From BMS3ABIN03 sp964418885 (lineage in GTDB: Bacteria > Bacteroidota > Ignavibacteria > Ignavibacteriales > Ignavibacteriaceae): DNA of 64,000 nt. The stretch's first letter is position 1, and each line of letters starts with the position of its first letter. This document shows positions 42,169-51,737 of the stretch, in pieces. The notes under the pieces were generated by a model. The model did no database searches. It saw only the letters and a program-made list of their open reading frames with translations, and was not told the origin of the DNA. A program made the position numbers and the translations under genes. Location: contig CAYQNW010000001.1 in the NCBI GenBank assembly GCA_964418885.1, positions 1 through 64,000 on the forward strand. The letters are read 5' to 3'.

Positions 42169-44251
42169 GATAATAATTTGTTGGCTCTTCCTGGTAAGCA
42201 CCGCATTATCTCAAATACCAATAAACGGATTCTGCCGGTTAAAATCATTTACAGTCAATCCCGGCTATAAGAGCTTCGTTACAGCAGACATCAACAATGA
42301 TACTTTTAACGATTATATCCTTTTCTCATCAAGTGATAATTCCTTACAAATAATAGAAAGGATGAAAGATTCTACTATAGCATCTTACCGGATTTTTGTT
42401 AACCACAATGTTTCCCGGATGATTCCGGTATCTGATAAAAAAAACGGTACGGTTCAATTTTTTTTTCTTGATAGAGATAAGAGAACCGCCGGGTTATTTT
42501 ATTTAACTGAAAAGGAGAGATTGAATTTTGTTGATAAAATTACTTTCGATTCCTTTCCAGAAAATATTTCTATGGGTGATATAAATGAAAATGGTATTAT
42601 GGATTATCTTATATCCGGAGCCGGTTTTAAAGGTTTATCGATCCTTCAATTAATAGATAGCAAACTTGTTGAAACGAACATCAGGAGTAACAGAAGTTAC
42701 GCTGAAGCGGTCTTTGTCGACATTTCTAACGATGGTTTTCCCGATATTGTAGCTTTTAATCTGTTTAGCAACTCACTTGATATCTTTTTTAATGATGAAT
42801 TCGGAAATTTTGAACTAATCCGTTCTATATATCTTAAAGAAAATGTTGAGAATTTGAAAACTGTTCGTTTCGATGATGATTTCGATAACATTGTTTATTC
42901 ATCTGTTAAGTCAATTAAGAATATTGCAGGCGGTTTCGAATCTGCTTACAATAAAATTTCTACAGTTAATACTGAGTATCAGCCTGATAGGTTTGTAGTT
43001 TCTGATTTTAACAATGACAGACTTAAAGATATTGCATATATCGATAGAATAAATGGAACACTTTCAATTCTGTTCGCAAAAAACGAAACACAGTTTTACC
43101 CGGAAATAGTTTACTTTAAAAAAGAAGGTCTTACGGATTTAAAAGTAATCAGGAATAATTATTATAATAGCTTAATCCTTTTGAATTCCAATGGAGAAAT
43201 CTATGGGATAACAAAACTTTCAACGCTCCCGGAAGAAACAAAAATAGTGCCTGCAATTCAACCTTCTACTGTTATCTCATTTGATTTTGGGAATAACGGA
43301 ATAAAAGATATTTGTTATTTAGATCAGTCTGATAATTCATTGAAATTTTTAATAAGCAATTACCTGGGAGTTCCAACTTATTTTTATTCAACTTTCGTTT
43401 CTACTATGCATAGTGATGTTATTGTAGATGATACAGAACCATTCAAAAAAGGATTTTATTGTTATTCGGCAGGTAGTAAAATGCTGGAAATTATTGAGTA
43501 TGATTTTGCAAAGGAGAAGACTGAGAGTGATCAATTATATGCACCCGGAATAATAGAAGATCTTGCAATAGAAAAGAAAGATAATCTCGTACATATATAT
43601 ATCGCACTTAAGAAAGGAAACGTATTCAGAATAGGGGAATATGAATATCACTATTTCAGGTACAACTACAGAGAATATTCTTTTAACGATGTTGATATTG
43701 TTAAAGCTAAATTATTTATCTCTGACATGCCTGAATTATATTTCTGGAAAAATCAAAAAGACTCGCTCTATTTTATTAAGGCGAAAACAAATTCAAAGAT
43801 TACATTCTATCAAAAAATAGGAGGGGTAGGGGAAGACATATATAATTCATCAAATGAAATTAATGAATATATGTTTGGAGAAGATCATCCAACCTTTCTC
43901 ACACTTTTTGAGACCGACAGTAGTTTGTACGCAACAATTTCGTCCGATTCAGGCTTTACTTTTTTGACTCAAAATATTGATTCTTCAGCATCAAATATTA
44001 GAGCAACAGGTTTAATCACATTTTATCATTTTATACCGGTAAGTGATGAAAGTATAATTACTTATATCCCCGGGTTAAAATCTTTCAACAGGATAGATAC
44101 TAAAATAAGAAGGGGTAAATTATTTGCAGAAAAGTTATTTGATAAGGAAAATGTAAAGGATTATGTTGTCTACGCGAAAAACCATCAAGAAAGTTATATT
44201 ATTTGTACAGACAAATCAGAAGGATATTTAACATTAAGATACATCAGATAA
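42164..44251 (+). CDS. Secreted VCBS/FG-GAP-like repeat protein, possible ATT start
   Basis: A roughly 695-residue exported protein with repeats of the type FVTADINNDTFNDYILF (FG-GAP/VCBS, calcium-binding beta-propeller blades). No T9SS sorting domain is seen at the C-terminus. The open frame begins with ATG at 42095, deep inside the thioesterase gene, but that start places about 23 charged residues before the signal core. Starting at ATT 42164 gives a textbook signal peptide (MKIIICWLFLVSTALSQ). The ribosome site there is weak (CAGG), although overlap with the preceding stop (ATTAA) would allow coupling. The function may be cell-surface or periplasmic binding. Confidence 0.75.
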   Translation: MKIIICWLFLVSTALSQIPINGFCRLKSFTVNPGYKSFVTADINNDTFNDYILFSSSDNSLQIIERMKDSTIASYRIFVNHNVSRMIPVSDKKNGTVQFFFLDRDKRTAGLFYLTEKERLNFVDKITFDSFPENISMGDINENGIMDYLISGAGFKGLSILQLIDSKLVETNIRSNRSYAEAVFVDISNDGFPDIVAFNLFSNSLDIFFNDEFGNFELIRSIYLKENVENLKTVRFDDDFDNIVYSSVKSIKNIAGGFESAYNKISTVNTEYQPDRFVVSDFNNDRLKDIAYIDRINGTLSILFAKNETQFYPEIVYFKKEGLTDLKVIRNNYYNSLILLNSNGEIYGITKLSTLPEETKIVPAIQPSTVISFDFGNNGIKDICYLDQSDNSLKFLISNYLGVPTYFYSTFVSTMHSDVIVDDTEPFKKGFYCYSAGSKMLEIIEYDFAKEKTESDQLYAPGIIEDLAIEKKDNLVHIYIALKKGNVFRIGEYEYHYFRYNYREYSFNDVDIVKAKLFISDMPELYFWKNQKDSLYFIKAKTNSKITFYQKIGGVGEDIYNSSNEINEYMFGEDHPTFLTLFETDSSLYATISSDSGFTFLTQNIDSSASNIRATGLITFYHFIPVSDESIITYIPGLKSFNRIDTKIRRGKLFAEKLFDKENVKDYVVYAKNHQESYIICTDKSEGYLTLRYIR

Positions 44252-45954
44252 TTACAGTAATTGCATTTCTAATATTATCCCGATTTTATATTTACGCACA
44301 ACAGCGACAGATTGAAAATCTGGACTCGTTGTACTATAAATTTTTATTAATGCATGGTAAAACAGATATTCCGGGTAATTTCATAACAAAAGGATTATCA
44401 TTAGAAGAAAGAAAATGCGGACTGGGTCTGGTAAATTCAATAAAAATTAATTTAAATAGATTCACACCGGAACGCCAGGCAGAAATAAACAAGCTTTTGC
44501 TGCGACCCGATTTACAAACCAGCATTGTTTCAAACTCGGATAAATTCAGAATTCATTTCGATACGACGGGAAATAATGTTCCATCTTACAATTCATCACT
44601 TACTCCTTACCAGAATGCTTTGGAAGTAGGCAAGGCAATTGATTCTGCATACAATTTTGAGGTAAATTATTTGGGCTATCCGCCACCACCTAGTGATAAT
44701 GGGCAGGGGGGTGATAATTTACTAGATATTTACATTGTACGAATCGGTCCCGGTTATTACGGAAGCACTTATTGGGAAGATGTTATTAATGAAGCGAATC
44801 AAACTTACACATCATACATCGAAATAGACCCGGCTTTCGGATCAGGATTTTATTCTCATGGGTTAAATGGTGTGCGGGTAACAGCAGCACATGAACTTCA
44901 TCATGCAATTCAAATTGGAAATTATACAAATCGTTATGATGACGACGGATTTTTCTACGAGCTGACTTCTACATCTATGGAAGAATTCGTTTTTGACGAT
45001 GTTAATGATTACTATGAATACATAAAATATTACTTTAGAAACCCTGCACGTTCTTTTATAAGAATGTTATATACAACTGATGGTTATGACCTCGCTGTTT
45101 GGAATCTCTTTTTAAAGAAAAAGTTTGGTTATGATATTATCAGACGCCAATGGGAGTTAATGCCAACAATGAGGGCATTGTATGCAATAAGCCAATCTCT
45201 TTTCGAACATAATTCATCGTTTACAAATGTATTTAATGAATTCGGGATATGGATGTACTTTACAGGTTACCGCGCCATCCTTGGTGAATATTTTGATGAA
45301 GCTTCCGAATATCCCTTAATTGATCCAATGAGTGAAACACAGTTTTCAGGATCGTATTCAATGGTAAATATATCAGGAAAAGCTGCCTCCAATATTTTCC
45401 TTAAATACGTTATTGCATCTAAGAGCGATACATTGTATACTATTATTTCTAATGGAGATGTTAATAGTGCTATTAATAGACCGAATGATTATTTTGACAT
45501 TGAGTATACTCTTTTCTCCGATTCAAAAAGCGGCAAAAGATTTCTTACCAAAGATTATTCCTCAACCTTTACTAATGACAATCCATCATTCTGGTCCGCA
45601 TCGGAAATATTAAATGATCTTGTTGTAAGGGAAGACTCGGTTGTAAATACTTATCAGGATATTGCTAGTTCATTTATATTTCCAAATCCATTCAAATACG
45701 GAAAGAATAATGGAATTTATATTTCTTTGAATGCTAAAAGCGGGGAGATGGTGGACTTAATTATTTATTCAGTTAGTATGGAATTAATGTACAAATCCAA
45801 GTTAGAAGTTACCCTGATTTCGAAAAATAATTCTATAGGTATAAGCTGGAACGGTTTGGATTCTTATGGAAACAAGCTTGCATCAGGTGTTTATATTTAT
45901 ATAATCAAAAAGAATGACGATATAATTAAGGGAAAATTTGTGGTATTTAACTGA
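44233..45954 (+). CDS. Secreted HExxH metalloprotease-like protein with T9SS sorting domain, apparent ATT start
   Basis: A 573-residue exported protein. HELHH (His220-Glu221-His224) is a zincin-type motif, preceded by VTAAHELHHAIQ, and it looks like the MXAN_6640 family of putative metalloproteases. The last about 85 residues start FIFPNPFKYGK and end with a T9SS type A-like beta-sandwich. In-frame TTG 44203 would give ten extra basic residues. ATT at 44233 lies 8 bases after AGAAGGA and yields MKIHQIITVIAFLILSRFYIYAQ, a clean signal peptide. It overlaps the VCBS gene by 19 bases, so the pair is coupled. Confidence 0.82.
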   Translation: MKIHQIITVIAFLILSRFYIYAQQRQIENLDSLYYKFLLMHGKTDIPGNFITKGLSLEERKCGLGLVNSIKINLNRFTPERQAEINKLLLRPDLQTSIVSNSDKFRIHFDTTGNNVPSYNSSLTPYQNALEVGKAIDSAYNFEVNYLGYPPPPSDNGQGGDNLLDIYIVRIGPGYYGSTYWEDVINEANQTYTSYIEIDPAFGSGFYSHGLNGVRVTAAHELHHAIQIGNYTNRYDDDGFFYELTSTSMEEFVFDDVNDYYEYIKYYFRNPARSFIRMLYTTDGYDLAVWNLFLKKKFGYDIIRRQWELMPTMRALYAISQSLFEHNSSFTNVFNEFGIWMYFTGYRAILGEYFDEASEYPLIDPMSETQFSGSYSMVNISGKAASNIFLKYVIASKSDTLYTIISNGDVNSAINRPNDYFDIEYTLFSDSKSGKRFLTKDYSSTFTNDNPSFWSASEILNDLVVREDSVVNTYQDIASSFIFPNPFKYGKNNGIYISLNAKSGEMVDLIIYSVSMELMYKSKLEVTLISKNNSIGISWNGLDSYGNKLASGVYIYIIKKNDDIIKGKFVVFN

Positions 45955-46059
45955 ACCGTTTTATATCCGCATCCAATTTCATTCTCACAAATCTTATTAA
46001 ATTAAATCTTATTTTTATACTTTCAATTATTTCTGGAAACAGCCTGAATTTACCAACAA

Positions 46060-46692
46060 ATGAGTAACTATACTGTTGAAGCAAAAGAAGTAACAAAAAC
46101 TTTTGGCAGAAGTTTAATATTTGAAGGAATAAGTTTTTATTATAAAGAAAAAGGAATATTCGGTGTTTCCGGTCCTAATGGCTCCGGGAAATCTACACTC
46201 GTAAAAATTATTGCCGGATTATTGTCGCCATCAAAAGGAAAAATCATTCATAAAAATCAAAGTAAAAAAATTGTTGCAGAGAAGCTCCACAATCATATAG
46301 GTTTTGTTTCTCCATACTTGGTTTTGTATGAAGAATTTTCAGCCCGGGAAAATTTAAATTACTTTGCACGAATCAGAGGTGTTAAGTTTGAAAAAGAAAG
46401 AGTTGAGCAATTACTTGAACATTTTCTTCTGTTTAACAGAAAAGATGATTTGCTGAAAACGTATTCATCCGGTATGAAACAAAGGATGAAATTCATTTTC
46501 GCTTTAATGCATAATCCTGAATTGCTGATACTGGATGAACCGACATCCAATCTTGATATAGAGGGGAAAAATTCCACTTATGAAATTATAAAAGAAGAAG
46601 GCAAAAAAAATATTGTAATTGTTGCATCTAATGAAAAAACGGATCTTGATTTATGCAGCGATGTAATTCATCTTGATAAGTATAAAAATTAA
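46060..46692 (+). CDS. ccmA: Heme exporter ATP-binding protein CcmA
   Basis: A 210-residue ABC ATPase: Walker A GPNGSGKST (about 37-45), signature YSSGMKQRM, Walker B LLILDEPTSNLD. Together with CcmB it powers release of holo-CcmE from the CcmC complex during cytochrome c maturation. It is the first gene of the ccmABCDEF cluster, 105 bases downstream of the protease gene. Confidence 0.88.
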   Translation: MSNYTVEAKEVTKTFGRSLIFEGISFYYKEKGIFGVSGPNGSGKSTLVKIIAGLLSPSKGKIIHKNQSKKIVAEKLHNHIGFVSPYLVLYEEFSARENLNYFARIRGVKFEKERVEQLLEHFLLFNRKDDLLKTYSSGMKQRMKFIFALMHNPELLILDEPTSNLDIEGKNSTYEIIKEEGKKNIVIVASNEKTDLDLCSDVIHLDKYKN

Positions 46693-46745
46693 TATCTAAG
46701 CACATACAGTTGTACTATAAAAACAATTTATAATTATAGGAAATA

Positions 46746-47411
46746 ATGAAGTCTAAATCTTACAGCTTATTCTTAAAAGATTATCATTCCGAATTAAGAA
46801 CGCGATACGCAATTAATTCACTGGCAATGTTTATTATTGTGGCAATCAGTATCATAATGTTTGCAGTCGGACAGGAAAAAGTTTCTGAAAGTCTGACCGG
46901 AGGATTATTCTGGGTTGTTATTTTCTTCACGGCGATGTCGGGACTTTCACGTGCTTTTGTTTCCGAAGAAGAAAGAGGAACCGCGTTAACGCTTCAGCTT
47001 TTAAGTGCACCGTCAACCGTTTTTTCAGGTAAGCTTATTTTTAATATTATCCTTGTTTTTTGTATGAATACAATCATTGCATTGTTGTATTCAGCATTGT
47101 TTGAAACGTTCATTATAAGGAATTTTTCTTTATTTATTTTATCCTTTGTGCTGGGCAATTTAGGGCTTGCCATTTCTTCTACGATTATTGCTGCAATTAT
47201 CGCAAAAGCCGGCGCAAAGGGCACGCTCTATCCGGTACTCTCATTTCCTATATTATTGCCTTTGATTCTTACATCTGTTCAGTTAACTTTGTTTGCGCTT
47301 GATGGCACAAGTATTGAACAAGCCAAGTATGAGTTGGCAATTGTTGTTAGTTATGATGTAATAATGTTAACAGTTTCTTATTTATTGTTTGATTTTATCT
47401 GGAAAGATTAG
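46746..47411 (+). CDS. ccmB: Heme exporter membrane protein CcmB
   Basis: A 221-residue protein with six hydrophobic segments, and the pattern FWVVIFFTAMSGLSRAFVSEEERGT typical of CcmB. It forms the membrane part of the CcmAB transporter. It lies 53 bases after ccmA and 20 bases before the ccmC start. Confidence 0.9.
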   Translation: MKSKSYSLFLKDYHSELRTRYAINSLAMFIIVAISIIMFAVGQEKVSESLTGGLFWVVIFFTAMSGLSRAFVSEEERGTALTLQLLSAPSTVFSGKLIFNIILVFCMNTIIALLYSALFETFIIRNFSLFILSFVLGNLGLAISSTIIAAIIAKAGAKGTLYPVLSFPILLPLILTSVQLTLFALDGTSIEQAKYELAIVVSYDVIMLTVSYLLFDFIWKD

Positions 47412-47431
47412 TTAATATAAGAGTTTTATCA

Positions 47432-48145
47432 TTGTTCAAAATAGCCTGGAAAATAATTTTATTTTTACTTATCGCCTTTGTCTCTGTGGCTGGAATTGCA
47501 TTTCCCATTGTTGAGAATCCACATGCATGGTATGAGTTTCCATTCATCCCAGGATTAGAAGAAAATGCTAAGATTATTTTCTTTCATGTTCCTACAGCGT
47601 GGCTAACTGTGGTTGCGTTTCTTGTGTCAACAGTTTATAGTTTTAAATACCTGAGAAAAAAGAATCTTGATGATGATGCAAAAGCTTACAGTTCTGCACA
47701 ACTCGGAATGGTATTCTGTGTTCTCGCAACTATAACAGGCGCTGTTTGGGCGAAGTTTGCTTGGGGTTCTTTCTGGAGCTGGGACCCAAGACAAACAAGT
47801 ATCTTTGCTCTTCTTCTTATTTACGGTGCGCTCTTCGCTCTTCGTTCATCGATTGAATCGGAAGATAAAAGAGCAACTCTTTCTGCGGTTTATTCGTTGA
47901 TCGCATTTGTTACTGTACCCTTTTTCATTTTTATTATGCCGCGGATAATGAAGGGTTTGCATCCCGGATCGGCAGACGATACAAATGCGGGACCGGTTGT
48001 AAATTTTAAAATGAATTCGAGTATGCTACTAATTTTCTTTTTATCGTTAATCGGGTTTACTATTCTTTACTTCTGGATGTGGCGATTAAGTTATAAATCA
48101 ATAATTTATCGTGATAAACTAGACAAGAAATTAATAAGAGGTTAA
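47432..48145 (+). CDS. ccmC: Heme handling protein CcmC (TTG start)
   Basis: A 237-residue protein with six membrane helices. The WWD heme-binding motif is WGSFWSWDPRQTS (about 111-123), flanked by conserved histidines (HVPTAW near 51 and a later HPGS). CcmC loads heme onto CcmE in the periplasm. The start codon is TTG, 8 bases after AAGAG. Confidence 0.93.
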   Translation: MFKIAWKIILFLLIAFVSVAGIAFPIVENPHAWYEFPFIPGLEENAKIIFFHVPTAWLTVVAFLVSTVYSFKYLRKKNLDDDAKAYSSAQLGMVFCVLATITGAVWAKFAWGSFWSWDPRQTSIFALLLIYGALFALRSSIESEDKRATLSAVYSLIAFVTVPFFIFIMPRIMKGLHPGSADDTNAGPVVNFKMNSSMLLIFFLSLIGFTILYFWMWRLSYKSIIYRDKLDKKLIRG

Positions 48146-48149
48146 AAAA

Positions 48150-48296
48150 TTGGAAAGTTTCTTATCGGAAAATGCTATATACATTGTAATGATTATCGTT
48201 CTGATCGTCTGGGCAGGTATTTTCTTTTACTTGTTCAGTCTTGATAAGAGAATTAAAAATGTTGAAAAAGAATTAAAAGATGGAGTTCAGAAATGA
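48150..48296 (+). CDS. ccmD: CcmD-like small membrane protein (TTG start)
   Basis: A 48-residue protein with one membrane helix (about 10-33) and a basic amphipathic tail (LDKRIKNVEKELKDG). This is the size and shape of CcmD, which binds CcmC and helps release heme-loaded CcmE. It lies 4 bases after ccmC, and its TGA overlaps the ATG of ccmE. The TTG start follows AAGAGG at 6-7 bases. Confidence 0.8.
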   Translation: MESFLSENAIYIVMIIVLIVWAGIFFYLFSLDKRIKNVEKELKDGVQK

Positions 48297-48682
48297 AAAA
48301 CAAATATATATTCGGGGGATTTATCATTGTTGTCTTTCTCGGTATAATGATATATCTCTTCACTCAAAGTAATATTCAGTACAAGGATGATTTTACACAG
48401 GTAATGAATACAACAAAAACAGTTAAAGCAACAGGAAGCTGGGTAAAGACCAAAAGTTACCATATTGATAAAGCAAATAAAACTTTTTCTTTTTATTTGA
48501 TGGATGATAAAGGCAACGAGATGAAAGTTATTTATGACGGAACTATGCCGAACAATTTTGAAACTGCAACAAGTGTAGTTGTTACAGGTACGTACACCGG
48601 CGATTACTTCCATGCAAAAGACATCCTCACAAAATGTCCGAGTAAATACGAAAACCAGCAGGTTCAGACTTCAGGTTTGTGA
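48293..48682 (+). CDS. ccmE: Heme chaperone CcmE, CxxxY variant
   Basis: A 129-residue periplasmic heme chaperone anchored by one N-terminal helix (about 7-24), with an OB-fold core. In classical CcmE heme is covalently held by the His of HxxxY. Here the motif is Cys115-Pro-Ser-Lys-Tyr119 (CxxxY). This substitution is known from archaeal and some bacterial 'System I*' proteins that also lack CcmH, as seems to be the case here. Position and overlap with ccmD confirm the identity. Confidence 0.93.
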   Translation: MKNKYIFGGFIIVVFLGIMIYLFTQSNIQYKDDFTQVMNTTKTVKATGSWVKTKSYHIDKANKTFSFYLMDDKGNEMKVIYDGTMPNNFETATSVVVTGTYTGDYFHAKDILTKCPSKYENQQVQTSGL

Positions 48683-48727
48683 TTTTTAGAATTCACTGAA
48701 ATTATTTTTTAAACCAGGAATACTATT

Positions 48728-51127
48728 ATGATAGGCACGATTGTATTGGTAGCCGCATTGGCTTTTAGTTTAATGTCGATGGTGATGTACTACCTGAGCT
48801 TCAGGGGTTATAAAAATGCCATTAATTATGCACGCATTGCATATCATGGTATGGCAATGCTTGTTATTGTTGCATCAACACTGTTATGGTATGCATTACT
48901 TACACATCAGTATGAATACAAGTACGTATTTAGCTATAGTAACAATTCACTAAAAACCGGTTTTCTACTCGCCTCGTTTTGGGGAGGACAGGAAGGAAGT
49001 TTCATGTTATGGTTGTTGCTTACTTCTATAATTGGAATTTTCCTGCAATCGTATGCATCAAAAAGAGGTGATCTCGAACAAAGAGTAATGACGGTATTTA
49101 CTCTTGCCACTACTTTTCTTCTTATAATGGTATCACCATGGTTTAAAAATCCATTCGAGTTTATCTGGACAAGCCCGATGTTTATCGAGCTAAAATCAAT
49201 AAATCCGAAGTATTTTAATTTATCGTTTATTCAATCATTTCTTTTCACAGATCAGGGCAGCGGGAATAGTTTTGTACAAGTCAACTCTGATCTCAGAAAT
49301 CTTCTCGCAAATTCGGGTATTACATTAAACCAGTTTATTGTTGATGGAAGAGGATTAAATCCGCAGTTGTTGAATTTCTGGATGCAGATTCATCCACCTA
49401 TTTTGTTCACCGGATTTTCAATGGCGACTGTTCCGTTTTCGTTTGCGATTGCTGCTTTGATGAAAAACGATTATAAAGACTGGGTAAGGCAAGCATTCCC
49501 CTGGTTACTTGCCGGAATGGGAATTCTTGGTTTGGGAATTATGCTTGGCGGTTACTGGGCTTATGAAATGCTTGGATGGGGCGGTTACTGGGCTTGGGAC
49601 CCTGTTGAAAATTCAAGCTTGATTCCATGGATTGTTGGTGTTGCAGGAATTCATACTTTATTAGTTCAGCGTAAAACCCAGGTAAAGGGCAGTATAGGTA
49701 AGTTCGTAAAGACAAATCTGATTTTATGTATTCTTACCTATGTATTGGTTCTTTACAGCACGTTCCTTACTAGAAGCGGTGTTCTCGGAGATGCTTCCGT
49801 TCATTCTTTTGTTGATCCCGGAATGATAGTTTACCTGTTTTTGTTCTTTTTCATCGGAACATTTATTCTCATTGGTGCAGGATCTATTATTTACAGATGG
49901 AAATATCTGTCAGATCCTACACAATCGGAAGAAGGTTTAATTTCGCGTGAGCTTGCCCTGTTTACCGCTTCAATTGTTTTGATTGCTGCGGCTACAATAG
50001 TTATTGTGGGGACTTCGGCTCCGCTTTTTGGGCATTCTGTAGATACATTCTTCTATAATGAGATGAATCTCCCGATAGCAATCATCATCGGCCTACTAAA
50101 TGGACTGAGCTTAATAATTAAATGGAGAGATACGGGGAAGAAAGATGTTATTAAAAAATCGCTTCCATTATTAGGCGTTTCAGTTTTAATATCAGTATTG
50201 ATTATTCTATTTGGTGGGATCAGTCAGTTGATGATTATCCTGTTAACTTTTTCAACAACTTTTGCACTTGTTGTGAATGCAGAGATTGCATACAAGATTA
50301 TTAGAGGTAACAAAAAAATGCTTGGCGCTTATGTTGCGCACATTGGTATTTCATTATTTATTCTTGGTGTTATTGGTTCAGCAGTTTTCACCCAGGAAAA
50401 AGATATTGACCTCGTTAAAAATCAATCGCAGAGTGCATTTGGTTATGAAATGACTTTTACCGATATATACCCGATTGAAAACAATACAAAGTATGAATTC
50501 AATATAGATGTAAAAAAAGGTAATACAGAGTATAAAGTTAAACCCGTTATGTACATCAGCGATTTTAATAACAGCCTGATGAGGGTTCCTGCAATTCTTA
50601 CTCTTCCTACGAAGGATATTTATTTCTCTCCGCTCGGTTATGACGACGGTACTTCCAGCGAAGTTCATGGCAAGCAGATTTCTGTATTGATAGGAAATGA
50701 ATTCGAATTTGGAAATGCAAAGATAAAATACAATGAATTTATCAAACCGGATATATCCCAAATGATGTCCGGCGGCGACATAACAATGGGAACAAAGCTT
50801 ACCGTTAGTTATGATGGCAAAGATTATAATATAACCCCGATGATTAAAAGAGAATCGAATAAGTTTGTTTACACACCTGCGGAAATAAAAGAAGCCAATC
50901 TGAAAATTGAAGTTCAAAAAATTGATCCGCAATCTCAGAAGGCAAATTTTGTGGTATCAAAAATAAATGGAGAAACTCAACCAACTCAACCGAAAGAAGT
51001 TTTAACTCTTACAGCCAGCATCAAGCCTTTCATTAGTCTGGTATGGATTGGAGTTGTGGTAATGGTCTTCGGATTTTTTATTTCAGTGGCAAGAAGATTA
51101 CCCGAATCATTTATTAAGTCCTCTTAA
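48728..51127 (+). CDS. ccmF: Cytochrome c heme lyase CcmF
   Basis: A 799-residue protein with about 15 membrane helices. The WWD motif is GWGGYWAWDPVENSSLIPW (about 284-302), with conserved histidines in the flanking helices. A large periplasmic beta-rich part (about 560-765) precedes the last helix. CcmF attaches heme to apocytochrome c. The gene follows ccmE after 45 bases and ends the cluster; a terminator follows. Confidence 0.95.
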   Translation: MIGTIVLVAALAFSLMSMVMYYLSFRGYKNAINYARIAYHGMAMLVIVASTLLWYALLTHQYEYKYVFSYSNNSLKTGFLLASFWGGQEGSFMLWLLLTSIIGIFLQSYASKRGDLEQRVMTVFTLATTFLLIMVSPWFKNPFEFIWTSPMFIELKSINPKYFNLSFIQSFLFTDQGSGNSFVQVNSDLRNLLANSGITLNQFIVDGRGLNPQLLNFWMQIHPPILFTGFSMATVPFSFAIAALMKNDYKDWVRQAFPWLLAGMGILGLGIMLGGYWAYEMLGWGGYWAWDPVENSSLIPWIVGVAGIHTLLVQRKTQVKGSIGKFVKTNLILCILTYVLVLYSTFLTRSGVLGDASVHSFVDPGMIVYLFLFFFIGTFILIGAGSIIYRWKYLSDPTQSEEGLISRELALFTASIVLIAAATIVIVGTSAPLFGHSVDTFFYNEMNLPIAIIIGLLNGLSLIIKWRDTGKKDVIKKSLPLLGVSVLISVLIILFGGISQLMIILLTFSTTFALVVNAEIAYKIIRGNKKMLGAYVAHIGISLFILGVIGSAVFTQEKDIDLVKNQSQSAFGYEMTFTDIYPIENNTKYEFNIDVKKGNTEYKVKPVMYISDFNNSLMRVPAILTLPTKDIYFSPLGYDDGTSSEVHGKQISVLIGNEFEFGNAKIKYNEFIKPDISQMMSGGDITMGTKLTVSYDGKDYNITPMIKRESNKFVYTPAEIKEANLKIEVQKIDPQSQKANFVVSKINGETQPTQPKEVLTLTASIKPFISLVWIGVVVMVFGFFISVARRLPESFIKSS

Positions 51128-51154
51128 AATTTTAATCTCAGTTTCATTTAATAT

Positions 51155-51184
51155 AAAATGCCTGGTTGTCACCGGGCATTTTTT
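51155..51184 (+). terminator. Rho-independent terminator of the ccm cluster
   Basis: ATGCCTGG (51158-51165) pairs with CCGGGCAT (51172-51179) with one G-T pair; the loop is TTGTCA. A-run and T-run flanks follow (TTTTTT at 51179-51184). It lies about 28 bases after the ccmF stop. Confidence 0.85.
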
Positions 51185-51737
51185 ATTTCTGTTAAATACA
51201 TCAGAGAAAATTCATTTCTGAAAATAAATATTTCAAAAAGGTTTAAAAACAAAAAAGCCGACTAAATGAACAGCCGGCCTTTCTGATGGTGGTTGAGTTG
51301 AGTATGGCAAAATCGTTTAACTGAATTTGACAACTAATATGCCACTAGAAAGATTCTATTAAAATGAATTATATCAAGACGTCACTATGTGTTAGAACAT
51401 GACAGGTAAGTCGTTTTAAAACAATTTGCAATTAAAAAAGTATTGTATTAAGACTGGTTTTTAAAAAAAACTTTTGGTTTTATAATTCCGAAGGTAAAAT
51501 TTACCAGTAAATATTTCCAGGAAGGGTAAAAATGGAAAGAAATCTAAACTATATTTCTTTATATTAAGCAAGGCAGACGACAAATTTAACGTTTCCACAT
51601 AATTCATATTTCATTTCTAAAATTTTCAGATATAAATAAATAGTATTCGATAGATAGTTGAACCAGTTTCTAATTAGAATATATTAACAGAATCTTGTTG
51701 AGTTTTTGAGAAACAAGAATTAGAGATTAGTAATTAC

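Noticed and set aside
48287..48613. 108-residue minus-strand open frame over ccmD/ccmE
   Set aside because: Cysteine/isoleucine-rich antisense frame; ccmD and ccmE are supported by motif and overlap.
50378..50932. 184-residue minus-strand open frame inside ccmF
   Set aside because: Fully antisense to a well-supported gene, with no ribosome site and no protein-like domain pattern.
51251..51283. Second terminator or small RNA after ccmF (AAAAAAGCCG ... CAGCCGGCCTTT)
   Set aside because: Only a 4-bp GCCG/CGGC core pairs and the U-tract is short. Mentioned in the region description but not called as a feature.
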